A DNA stretch of 64,000 bases, from the NCBI GenBank assembly GCA_023014485.1, contig JAJOZX010012245.1, positions 51,755 to 115,754 of the forward strand, read 5' to 3'. The notes under the pieces are model-generated. The model saw nothing but the letters and a program-made list of their open reading frames with translations, did no database searches and was not told the origin of the DNA. The DNA comes from Bathynomus jamesi (Eukaryota > Arthropoda > Malacostraca > Isopoda > Cirolanidae). A program made the position numbers and the translations under genes. Shown one piece after another: positions 53,153 through 62,875 of this stretch; the stretch's first letter is position 1; each line of letters begins with the position of its first letter.

Positions 53153-55247
53153 AGGACGCATCTGCGAGCATAGTGACTTATATGAAAATGATGAGAAAAT
53201 TATGCTTTATTATTTTATAATTATATTTGCTTTTGATATTCTGAGTACGATAAAACTCATATTAACCCTGTATATATATACTGCTGACACCATTACATTA
53301 AATTTGGAAAGCATGAAGCCAATTGGGCCTATCAAGGTTATATCCAAGTCGTAAGTTACATTTTCTAATCAAATTTTGCAAATCATTAATTTCACTCAAA
53401 CAATAAACAAAACTGTTTACAGAGCTACCGAAATAGACTACATAATTTAAACTAGAATGTGTACAATGTCATTCGTGATGGTGTTCATTTTTTATTATTA
53501 AAACTAAGGAGCTACTATTTCCCACATCATATGGCAAGTTATTCCAGAAGTCTACTAATCTATGATGAAGAAAGTATTTTGTAGAGCCAATCTACAAGCC
53601 TGTTTTCTAATATTCTTATTATGCCTTTGAATTCTTCCTTCAGACTCCAATAAGTAAAAGTTAAATCTGAACTATTTAAACCTGAAAACATTTTGAACAT
53701 CTGTAGGCTATCATACTGTGTCTTCCCTCAAACAATGTCTCTCGAACCTAAACATACCATACCCAATTCTTTTAATTTTTCCCTATTCCAGTCTTTTTAA
53801 GCTTGGGATGAGTTTGGTTGCTCTACATTGCACACCTTCAAGTATATCTATATCATGCCTACAGTAAATGAGACCAGTGAATGCAGTATTCTACAGTAAG
53901 TGAGGCCTAACAAGAATTATATAATTTTTTTATGCAGGAAGGATAGGCCAAGGGCGAATGCTCACAATAAACGCCACACCCAATAGAAGAAGGGGAGAGA
54001 GCCAAAATCACTGCATTTGAAGGATTGAATTAGAGGATTGGAGGTCATAGACATAGACAGAGGGAAAGATGGATTAAGGAAGGTTGTTTCAGAGTTGATT
54101 CGTTGAATGGATGAAAGATTGAGAATAGAGATTAACCAGCTTCCTTACTTTCGTAATGAATATTCCTCTTAATAATACCTACCATTTTATTCGCTTTATT
54201 TTTAGCCTCTATACACTGCTTACAAAAATTATAGATCACTACTAACTATGCCAAAATCTTTTTTGTGACATCCTCCAACCAATTTCCTTGCATCTTCTAA
54301 CTAAAATTTCTATTGTTTGTGCCAAAATGGAGGACTTTTCAAACAATAAATTCCATCTGCTATTTACTAGCCCAGGCCATTAATCTATCAAGATCTTTTT
54401 GGAGTTTATAAGAATTTTCTCTATTTGTAATTGGGGCTACTACTTCAGTGTCATCTGCAAATTTAGAGATTTTACTACTATACCTGCTCCCTTCTCTAAA
54501 CCATTTAGATAGAAAATAAAGAGTAATGGATCTAACACCGATTTCTGTGGTACCTCACTTTTCACTTTTTGCCACCTAGATTTACGACCATTTGGAATTA
54601 CTCTCTTTGTTTTCTAACGATTTTTCTACCCACTATATAACTGACTCGAATAGCCCATGAGCTTTTAATTTATATTGAAATCTCCTATATGGAACTTTGT
54701 CGAGTGCCTTACTAAAAGCAAAATAAATAACATCTATACCATTTCCATTATCCACCTGTTCTGTTACAAATTCTAAAAAGTCTAAGAGATTATAGACAGA
54801 GAAGACCTTCCCAACCTAAATCCATGTTGGGAACTTAAAATATTAAAATTATCCAAATGATCTTGAATATTCTTTATAATCCTATATACTATCAAGCTAA
54901 AGAGTGTGTGTGTGTGTGTGTGTGTGTTTTTTTTTTTTCTTCAGAACCGTGCACAGACTAAACAGCACATCAGAAAATTCTGCAACCACCAGCAACTGAT
55001 AGCCCATGAGCTGCCGATGTGCTCTGTCAAGTTTCCCAGTCCTAGGTCATAATTACTGGGTCTGAAGGCCCCAGCACCATGATAAAACTACAGAAAAGAA
55101 TGCAGCCATGAAAATCTTGAACTCATTGTGTGACATATACTGCTACCCACCTGGGGGGAGTGGGGTTGGGGGTAATGGCATTTTTTAAAATTTTGTAGCT
55201 GGATCACAGACACTGCTACCCACCTGGAGGGCTACCTGCCCGGAGGG

Positions 55248-55840
55248 CAGGGCCGGATTAACCATTAAGCAAAATAAGCCCGTGCTTAGGGCATCAAAGG
55301 AAGGGGGGCACCACAGAAATTTTCCATTGTCGGATTTACCATGGATTTATTATACTATTATAATCGCGGCTTATAGCCTATAAGCTGTTGAAAACTGAAT
55401 TATATATATTCATATATAGTATTTATTTTTTTTCATTGTTTGAATTTGTAGTGAACAACAACCCTTTTGAGAGAATAAATATATTTCGTTGTAATCACAC
55501 ACTTTACGCTTTGCGTTACTATTTTGTTTATATCAAATCTTTGAGCGCCATATTAAAAATACATATAGATTAAATATTTTCGTGTGCTATACGAAGTTAT
55601 TCTGAGGATCTGATCAAAACTTTGCAATTAAAAAAAGTAGGAGAAAACTTTTCAAATATAAATGAAGTGGAAGTATACAAAAATAAACATTATTTTCCAT
55701 CTTACTGTAAGTTTTGTTTCATTTCAAAAAATAAAATTTTATTTTATGGTTTATTTTTGTTTATATTTTGAATTACATATATATGGGGCACCAAAATCTT
55801 TTAAGTGCTTAGGGCCTCTAAAGGTCTTAATCCGGCCCTG
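55248..55840. mobile_element. non-autonomous hAT (CAGGGCCGGATTAA)
   Basis: Exact 8-bp duplication CCGGAGGG (55240-55247 and 55841-55848). Ends are CAGGGCCGGATTAACC and CAGGGCCGGATTAAGACC in reverse complement. The interior starts and ends with inverted GTGCTTAGGGC blocks and is otherwise AT-rich, with no transposase. Confidence 0.94.
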
Positions 55841-55971
55841 CCGGAGGGCCAAGTTGTACAAGAGTCGCGAGTGATAGCGAGCTACCGCTTGTTCTTTCTA
55901 GTATCTTTCCTACCAGTTATGTTAAATTAACAGGCATATAATTTCCTACTTCCTCCTACTTTAGGCTGACC

Positions 55972-56163
55972 ATACGTACCGTTTTGAACGGGACAGTACC
56001 GTTTTGTATGGGTTTTTGTATGGGTTCTGTCACTGAAGAATAATTGTAAGCTCAATATGTTTATGTACTTACTTTTTCATGAATACAGAATATTACATAA
56101 CCCCCGTCCCTTTTTTGCCATCCCAATGTCCCGTTTTTGTCTCAAGGAAATATGGTCAGCCTA
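55972..56163. mobile_element. 192-bp hAT-like MITE
   Basis: Ends TAGGCTGACCATACGTACC and TAGGCTGACCATATTTCC (reverse complement), flanked by TCCTACTT (55964-55971) and TCCTATTT (56164-56171), 7 of 8 matching. The LINE sequence resumes on both sides. Confidence 0.85.
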
Positions 56164-56640
56164 TCCTATTTTCCTCTTTCCTTTTTAATATGCTTTTCTG
56201 TAAATAGGTACTACATTTTCTTTTTTTCAATTCTGCAGGTACCACTGCATAATTAATAAACCTAGCAAACAAAATAGTTAGTGCCTCAGATAAGCTATCC
56301 TCCCCTTCTCTGAGAATCCCAGTGTAATATTATGAGGTACAGCAGCTTTATTTAACTTCATTGTATTAATCACTCGCCTAATATCATCCTTCTTTATATG
56401 AATCTTATCAAGAAAACCAGTGTTTACAGAATCTAAAGAAATAAAAACCATGTTGTTCATATTTTCTTCAGTTAAAACCAGAGGAGGTGGGTAGAAATGA
56501 AGTAGATATACTTAAGTAGCTTTTTCAAGAATGTACTTTCTAGAAAGTACATTTTTTTTTGTAATACTTTTACTCTAACTTAAGTACACAATCTTGGGAA
56601 AAAATTTGGTAAATGTACAGTATTACACCCGTCTCCCTTT

Positions 56641-56843
56641 CGAGGTGAAATTTATGTTTTTCCTATGGTTTTTGATGTGTTTTAAACGAATCTGACCTTC
56701 AAAACCGTCGGAAATGACTCGTTTTTTGAGATAACCCCCCTCCCCCCAGCCGGCAATCGAAAACGAGTCATTTCCGACGGTTTTGAAGGTCAGATTCGTT
56801 TAAAACACATCAAAAACCATAGGAAAAACAAATTTCACCTTCA
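56641..56843. repeat. about 200-bp near-perfect hairpin
   Basis: An 85-bp left arm (GAGGTGAAATTT ... AACGAATCTGACC ... CCGTCGGAAATGACTCG) pairs with the right arm (CGAGTCATTTCCGACGG ... GGTCAGATTCG ... AAATTTCACC). The loop is C-rich. TTAGG-type repeats follow at once. Confidence 0.92.
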
Positions 56844-56866
56844 AAATTGACCTGACCTAACCTATC

Positions 56867-56973
56867 CTAACCTAAATCACTTATAGTCTTGTAGGCAGCC
56901 CAGGAATCACTATAAATCACAGAGCCAGGCCTAATGTACTTCTGAATGAGTGGAATGAGTGTTCCATTCCGGT
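56867..56973 (-). pseudogene. Merlin-like (ISXO2/IS1595-type) transposase fragment
   Basis: Minus strand reads RNGTLIPLIQKYIRPGSVIY followed by SDSWAAYKTISDLG. This is the central block of ISXO2-like transposases (TLxPxIxxHVxPGSxIxSDxWxAY), with the second catalytic Asp. It is cut at the edge of the hairpin. Confidence 0.8.
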
Positions 56974-57556
56974 ACGAAAGTAATTCAAATTCGAAATGGA
57001 TGGAGCGCAGTGATTGGGCAGACATGTAACGAACACACAAACGAACGTACGCACACACAAACGAACGTACGAACACACACTAGATACACCAAAAAAATGT
57101 TTATATCTCGAAAACGAAGCATTTGCGACGGAAACGCTATAGAAGGAAAGTGTTTTAGAATTAAAAAATCTACTTAATGAACATATAATAATTGCTGGAC
57201 GTTAGACGGGTGTAATAGTAGAATAATACCAAAAATTTTGTACTTTAACTTAAGTACTGTACAATATTATGAAAATTTAAAAGTATGAAGTAGCAAAACA
57301 GTTGTTTGCTTGTCAGTTTCATTGAAAATTGGTAAACAAATTCTGGAAATATGAAATTTTGTATATAATGCATACTTATTAGGGATATACTGATATATCA
57401 GTATCTGTATCGGTGATATTGGTATTTTTAAAAATATTGGTATCGGCCAATATTTCAAAAGTATAATTTTTGTAATTTTTTCCAAAATTATGAATAAAGG
57501 ATATTTAGAGGATGAATTCGCCAATATTTTATTGTTTTATCACTTCACATAACTTA

Positions 57557-57703
57557 ATTTTTCATAAGGGTTAAATTCTCGTGTAAAAATAGCAGATCCT
57601 CTGTATGTTCAGGAGAGAGCCAATTTCTAGCAGCAGTGGCAATGTTTCCCCCAATACTGAACATGCATTCGCTTGCAACTGTTGTTGATGGTGCTCCCAA
57701 AAA
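57557..57703 (-). pseudogene. hAT transposase C-terminal end
   Basis: Minus strand reads FLGAPSTTVASERMFSIGGN then WLSPEHTEDLLFLHENL and a stop: the hAT dimerisation motif (ASxERxFSxxGN...LxxLLFLxxN), in one frame without breaks. Confidence 0.85.
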
Positions 57704-57792
57704 ACATGTTTACTAAGCCCAACATAGGCCCACAGCCCAATTGTATAACAAACAAAACTATGACATCTAATTCAGTGTTGCTCTCTTTAATG

Positions 57793-58028
57793 CAGGGGTC
57801 GGGGAACCGGGGTAAATTACCCCAAATGGGGTAAAAATGAAAATCTCGGGGGGTAATGAAGGCTCAATAAACATATAAATAAAATTGCACAAAAATTTAT
57901 TATTTAATAAGCGAGGCTAATTATCAAAGTTATATTTTTTTCGAACAAATAATTTCAAGTCTAGGGGGTAATATCGTTGTACACAAATATATTTTGGGGT
58001 AATACCCAGAAAAGTTCGCCGACCACTG
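57793..58028. mobile_element. 236-bp non-autonomous hAT, nested
   Basis: Exact 8-bp duplication CTTTAATG (57785-57792 and 58029-58036). Ends are CAGGGGTCGGGGAACC and CAGTGGTCGGCGAAC. GGGGTAAT motifs repeat inside. Confidence 0.94.
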
Positions 58029-58648
58029 CTTTAATGAAAAGGATTATTGCTTTGTTGCCAAATTTTCAACACAGGAAATGAATTATGAATATGTTACAAA
58101 AATATGACAAACTAATAAACCCTAGCTGGATATCAGTATCGATTATCGGCCGATACTGTTTTTAATTATCGGTATCGGTTATCGGCTAAAAAGCGATATC
58201 GGTACATCCCTAATACTTATTATAATAAATTATTAGATAATAAATTATAGTTCTTAATATATTAATTCCTAGGTTAATATTCGTTTTAATGCTTTGTTCG
58301 TTTTCGATAGGAGACATTCTATGACAATTTAACATATAAATTCATATTCAGGACACCTTCAAACCTCAGGGAAACTGATAAAAATCAAGGAAATGTAATA
58401 ATTATTTTTTATGGAAAAAAAAAAATTAAAAAAATTTAGACGTAAAAAGCAGCCATTATAGGCCATTGACCGAGTATTTACCTTTTAACGCTGTTAAAAT
58501 TTTAACGAACGTCGCCCTCTCCAGTTTTATGGGGAGACATCTCGTGGCAAAATTAGGAAACATAGGTCAAAACAACCAATTAAAAATCGTTTTTGTTTCA
58601 CGTGACCTTATCCGACCAATCAGAGACGTACATTTTTAATCTCTGATA

Positions 58649-59116
58649 ATGCATACTCAGTTTCTCAGTCTCGTCTTCATTATGATTTGTGAAGGTTGTA
58701 ATTTGGATTACTATAAATTAATACAAGATATTTATAAGAAAGAAGCCGGTGCTGAAGCTTTCTTTACGAGTCACTGTGTCTTACCTAATTGTGTTATTTG
58801 TCCGCAGTGTGGTCGTGAGTGTAATTATAGAGAAGTTGCTGATCAATATTATTGCACAAGATTGACTAGGGACGAGCACGGCAGAAAAAAAAGTGTTCGT
58901 TCTCTGTTTCCCGTCGGAAAGGCACGTGGGTTGAAAAATCCCACCTCAAACTGTGGCAAAACTTATTGTATCTTGCATGGTACTTGTTTAACCGTGAATA
59001 TCCCTCTCAACAACGTCTCCACAAATTCATGTTGGTCGCCGCGGATTTGTACAGACACCCAAATAGTGTTATTTAAGGTAAGAAATTGCGAAAAAACGCG
59101 GGTTAGGTTGGGTTAG
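58649..59116 (+). CDS. Merlin-like transposase first exon
   Basis: The better start may be the ATG at 58682 (MICEGCNLDYYKLIQDIYKK). Then a zinc ribbon CPQCGRECNYREVADQYYC, RKKSVRSLFPVG, and an HGT block (CILHGTCLTVNIPLNNVS) followed by CTDTQIVLF. This order matches the N-terminal part of Merlin/IS1595-type transposases. At 59078 AAG|GTAAGA is a strong splice donor; the ORF beyond it is probably intron. The catalytic exons are absent here: TTAGG repeats and a hairpin follow. A CCAATCAG box lies at about 58615, 35-65 bp upstream. Confidence 0.65.
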   Translation: MHTQFLSLVFIMICEGCNLDYYKLIQDIYKKEAGAEAFFTSHCVLPNCVICPQCGRECNYREVADQYYCTRLTRDEHGRKKSVRSLFPVGKARGLKNPTSNCGKTYCILHGTCLTVNIPLNNVSTNSCWSPRICTDTQIVLFKVRNCEKTRVRLG

Positions 59117-59166
59117 GTCAGTTTAGGTTAGGTTAGGTTAGGTCTGTTTAGGTTAGGTTAGGTCTG
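59099..59166 (+). repeat. interstitial arthropod telomere repeats
   Basis: GGTTAGGTTGGGTTAGGTC, then GGTTAGGTTAGGTTAGGTC blocks: degenerate (TTAGG)n, the arthropod telomeric unit, sitting between the Merlin-like exon and a hairpin. Confidence 0.9.
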
Positions 59167-59362
59167 AACCAAAACACATTTTTCTGGTGTTTTTGGGTGT
59201 GATTTGCCCAAATCTGAACTTCGTTTCTTTAGGAAATGAGCCGTTTTTGAGAAATTTTCAATTTTAAAATTTCTCAAAAACGGCTCATTTCCCAAAGAAA
59301 CGAAGTTCAGATTTGAACAAATCACACCACAAAACACCAGGAAAATGTGTTTTGGTTCAGAA
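59167..59362. repeat. 196-bp near-perfect hairpin
   Basis: Left arm (CCAAAACACATTTTTCTGG ... CTGAACTTCGTTTCTTTAGG ... TGAGCCGTTTTTGAGAAATT) pairs with the right arm (AATTTCTCAAAAACGGCTCA ... GAACTTCGTTTC complement ... AATGTGTTTTGG). It resembles the hairpin at 56641-56843 in size, position next to TTAGG repeats, and association with Merlin sequence. Confidence 0.92.
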
Positions 59363-60180
59363 AGGAGGAAAAGCACTAAAACGAATAATTACCAATTCCT
59401 ACTTATAATAATCCTAATTCTGTATCCTGATGAAGTCTGTTTGCCATAATGATGTTTATTTTATATTGTTATATATTTGTAGTGTATTTTATTTCATTTT
59501 TGAAAAAGTGCTTCTTACTTTTCAATACTTAATTACATTACAAAACACTTTTGTACTTCAACTTAAGTACTTTTGATAATGTGTACTTTTACTTTAACTT
59601 GAGTAAATTTTTTAAAGATTACTTGTACTTTACAGTAACTTAAGTTACAAATGAAAGAACTTTACCCACCTCTGGTTAAAACAGCTAAAATAATCTCATT
59701 AAAAATATCAACAATATCTCATTTATTTTTGAATATGCTATCATGATGTTCTATAGGGCTGATCCTATTCTGTTTTTTATTATATTTATAGCAACTAAAG
59801 AATTTTTTTTATAGTTAGTGCTGTTTCTAGCAAGATTTATTTCACTATGCCTTTTGCTACTCCTAATCAAACTATTTAACTTATTTCTTACTTCCTTATA
59901 ATTATCAGAGTCCACGAGGCTATTATATACTGCTTTTAAATTCTGTGAATGCTCTTTTCTTGTCTTTAATCATTCTAGCTATTTTCTTATTTCACTACAA
60001 AGGTTTCCTAATCTTGTTCTTCATAATAATTCTGAAAGGACTACATCTACCTTATATCCTAAAATTTCTTTGAATCTAGACCACATTTCAATAGCATTTT
60101 TTATTGGAAAATCCCATTTTAGATGTTCAATAGGAATAATATTCTTTTTCATATAGGCCTAGACTACTTTATCATTTTTT

Positions 60181-60864
60181 ATTATAGGCCAAGTCTAGCT
60201 TATAAACAAATACAGTATTAGGAAAAGTAATTGGTAGCTAGTTTCAATATATGATATTGGGCATATTTTATGGTATTTACTATAGTGTGGGAGAAGGGGC
60301 AGTGTGGGGTTTGGTATGGGTGGGTAAAATTGTGGATGATTGGGGTATACAGTGTGGGCAAATTCAAAATTCACTTTATAAAGAAATATTTCACATACCC
60401 TACCCCCAGCATGCCAATTGCTCATAATTTTATCTACCCACAGTCTACTCTGTACAGTCTCATGCCCCCCAGTTCCCAACATTAACCATTAACCTTTATT
60501 AATAATAATAAAATAAATAAATTTTTTCAATTTACAATGACATGAATAATTTTGAAGATCGACTATTTATTTAATTTAATTTGGCCATTAAGCTTTAGGC
60601 TTTACTGGGCTCTTATTAAAAATAAGCAGCTAGTTGTTGTTAATTAATAATAATAAATAAATAAATAAGTAAATAAATATTATTAATAGTTAAAACATGC
60701 ATTACAATATTAAACAATATTAATGGACAATATTAAACAATATTAGTGAACATTAATCCTAGATTTTTGTTAGTATGCCATTATTAATCGGGACTTCAAC
60801 TTGGTTTTAAACAAATTTACATTCACAATATTTTTTATATCAGCATGCAAGTCATTCCATAGTT
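60181..60864. other. gene-free interval
   Basis: It contains a GT/GGG-rich stretch (60280-60370), an (AAT)/(AAAT)-type tract near 60500-60680, and repeated ACAATATTAAACAATATTA. No coding is seen. Confidence 0.55.
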
Positions 60865-61980
60865 TCAATCCAATGAAAATGGGTAGTTTTTGAGATGAAG
60901 ACAATCTAAATTGAGGTATAACAACTTTGATCTATTTCTGGTCTGATACGAGTGGATTTCTTGATGAGTTACAAAATATCTATTTACCCATTGCAAATTA
61001 ATGATTTTGTTCTTACACTTGTAAATAAAAATAAAATGTGCCAGTTTGGTTATATCGTTGAGCTTTAGTAGGTTTAGCTCTTTAAATATTGCACAAGAGT
61101 AATCAAGGAAATCAGCATCAGATAATAACCTTATTGCTCGTTTTTGGATGACAAAGATACCATTTAATGCGTTGTTAGCGGAGTTTCCCCAAAACAAGGG
61201 TGCAGTATGTTATATACAGAGCCGGATTTAGACGTGTGGAGGCCCTGGGCAGCCTCCATGTGGAGGCCCCCCTACCTTAGGGGAAGACATAATTGAAGTC
61301 ATCCATAAGATTCATAATATAATTAACATACATACACTTTCAAAACATCGTGCACTCTTGTGTCTGTCCATTCCACTCATTTCTGCAAAAAATGAAAGCC
61401 TCGGGTTACTCGGGTATTCCATTATAGTGAGAGTAGGCCTAAAAGAGTAATAAAAACAAAATAATAATCAGTACACAACAAATAGTAATTGGTAAAAGTT
61501 TATGTACTACAGTCGTATTGGATGCGTGTGTTTTTTTGTTGATCATCTATCGGGTTTTTCTAGTTTCGGGTTTTTTCTATTTTGATAATGGCTTTTCAAT
61601 ATGTGGAAGCCGGAGGCCCCCAAGATGTGGAGGCCCATGGGCAGCTGCCCACTTTGCCCACTCCTAAATCCGGCCCTGGTTATATAAGGAAGAACAAGAG
61701 TATGATAAAGAGTCAATAGAACTTGTTTAGGGACTACATTTCTAGGTTTAAACATTATAGCAACGCTCCTTGAAATCTTTTTTGCTATATAATTTACATG
61801 ATCACTCCATTGCAAATTCTTATCTAGCATTACACCAAGAAATCTTGTTATAGTACACCCCTTTATGGCGATTTCATTAACATTAAGTTCATCAAGATAT
61901 ACATTTCTTTTATTAGTAAAAATCATGAAATTTGTTTTACTGGTATTTAGGAAGGGTTTATTGGTGGTCAACCATTTCAT
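60865..61980 (-). pseudogene. LINE reverse transcriptase C-terminal part (second family)
   Basis: Minus-strand reading: MKWLTTNKPFLNTSKTNFMI, FLGVMLDKNLQWSDHVNYIA, KKISRSVAIMFKPRNVVPKQ and LLTLYHTLVLPYI. After a hAT insertion (61217-61678) it continues with NGIFVIQKRAIRLLSDADFL, LFKELNLLKLND-type text and KLLYLNLDCLHLKNYPFS. KTNFMIF...FLGVxLDxxLxWxxH is the post-RT region of Jockey/CR1-related LINEs. The motif set differs from the LINE at 53460-60180, so this is a separate family or clade. Confidence 0.82.
61217..61678. mobile_element. non-autonomous hAT in LINE
   Basis: Exact 8-bp duplication GTTATATA (61209-61216 and 61679-61686). Ends are CAGAGCCGGATTTAG and CAGGGCCGGATTTAG. The GTGGAGGCCC motif repeats near both ends. 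It has no transposase. Confidence 0.94.
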
Positions 61981-62875
61981 TACACTGATGAATTCTGAAT
62001 GAAATATATTCTTAGCTGTATTAACATCTTTGCAAGAAAAAGAGACAGTTGTAACATCTGCAAATATTATGAAGTTCAGTATTCATGAAAAACATTGAAT
62101 TTTTATAAATTTTGCATATTTATCTTTGGGTCAATCCAGGATAAATCAGGCATTGCCTGAAACCACACCTACTTAGATTTTGCTTAAAATTGCTATACAG
62201 GGTTGTTTATGCTGAAAAACACGAAATTTCGAGTTTCAGCCCAATCAGAGTAACGGTTCAAAAGTTATGGGCACCCCAATTTTGGTGGTGGGGGCTGGCC
62301 CCTTAATTTTTAAAAGTCTATAACTCGGTCCCTAATTGAGCTAGGAAAAAACTTTAAAAACCGTTTGGAAGCTCAAATCCTAAAGAATAATTGACTCTTA
62401 AGTAATAAAATACATTTAATCAAATAGTTAAAAAGTTATATCAGTTTCACTATTTTGGGGGCGTGGGGCCACCCCTATGATACAAATATTCAAGATTTTT
62501 TTTTGTCATTTTGTACCTCAATTACTCTTCTATATGACGTAGTCAATGATATTGTGTATTTTTCCCCTTCATTAGATGGTGGTGGAGGTTAAAAACACAT
62601 TCTATTTGCTGGACTTTGAAATTGTAAACACCATTATGCCTGTTTTACTTATCAAGCTCTCTTATAAGAGAGCTATAAGCTATAAGATAAACTTATTAGT
62701 GTTTTCCTAAAACTCAATAATAATAATAATAACTGTCTCAACTTTGTTGATCTTCAAAGGCAAAAAAAATAATACTGCTAGTATAGTGATGTTTTATTGA
62801 ACAAATTAAGACATTAATTGAATAAAAATAATTGCTATACAATACATTAAATCTGAAACATTTTTGGTACCTAGC
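61981..62875. other. gene-free interval, possible TIR of the next element
   Basis: 62100-62640 has the texture of a long terminal repeat arm (TTCAAAAGTTATGGGCACCCC, AAAAGTCTATAACTCGGTCC, AAAAAGTTATATCAG) similar in style to the Academ-like TIR at 12107, and lies downstream of the minus-strand gene that starts beyond the window. The partner arm would be outside, so this cannot be tested here. Confidence 0.4.

Larger units (their letters stand above)
56622..57216. mobile_element. hairpin-bearing element with Merlin fragment
   Basis: Ends ATTACACCCGTCT and AGACGGGTGTAAT form a perfect 13-bp inverted repeat, with AGT directly repeated on both sides (56619-56621, 57217-57219). Inside: a 200-bp hairpin, CCTAACCTATCCTAACC, and a minus-strand Merlin-like fragment. 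A 3-bp TSD is not expected for Merlin, so the mobilising system is uncertain. Confidence 0.6.
57380..58212 (-). mobile_element. internally deleted ZBED-type hAT
   Basis: Exact 8-bp duplication ATACTTAT (57372-57379 and 58213-58220). Ends are TAGGGATATACTGATA and TAGGGATGTACCGATA in reverse complement, with many subterminal ATCGGTATCGG motifs. It retains only the C-terminal end of its transposase (57557-57703) and holds a nested element (57793-58028). Confidence 0.92.
56479..59674. mobile_element. hAT element with AAGTACTT subterminal repeats
   Basis: Exact 8-bp duplication GTTAAAAC (56471-56478 and 59675-59682). Ends are CAGAGGAGGTGGGTAG and CAGAGGTGGGTAAAG. Near both ends AAGTACTTTAACTTAAGTA-type motifs repeat in both orientations. 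It has no own transposase; it has absorbed a hairpin element with Merlin-like sequence (56622-57216), a nested hAT pair (57380-58212), and a Merlin-like exon with a hairpin (58649-59362). Confidence 0.9.
53460..60180 (-). pseudogene. CR1-like LINE ORF2, minus strand, multiply interrupted
   Basis: Reading right to left: linker (60180-59690) with SLIRSSKRHSEINLARNSTN; 56470-56172 with LDKIHIKKDDIRRVINTMKL and FARFINYAVVPAEL; 55971-55905 with GNYMPVNLT and VGKILERT (RT start); 54895-54240 with SSQHGFRLGRSSLS, DVIYFAFSKALDKVPYRRF, VLDPLLFIFYLN, FADDTEVVAPIT and KLQKDLDRLMAWASK; then 53930-53460 with DIDILEGVQCRATKLIPSLK and ERHCLRED. Motif order is that of CR1/L2-clade ORF2. It is broken by many shifts and stops. 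Insertions at 56479-59674, 55972-56163 and 55248-55840 (within a larger unaligned gap 54900-55905) are delimited by TSDs; 53930-54170 is another unaligned gap. Confidence 0.82.
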
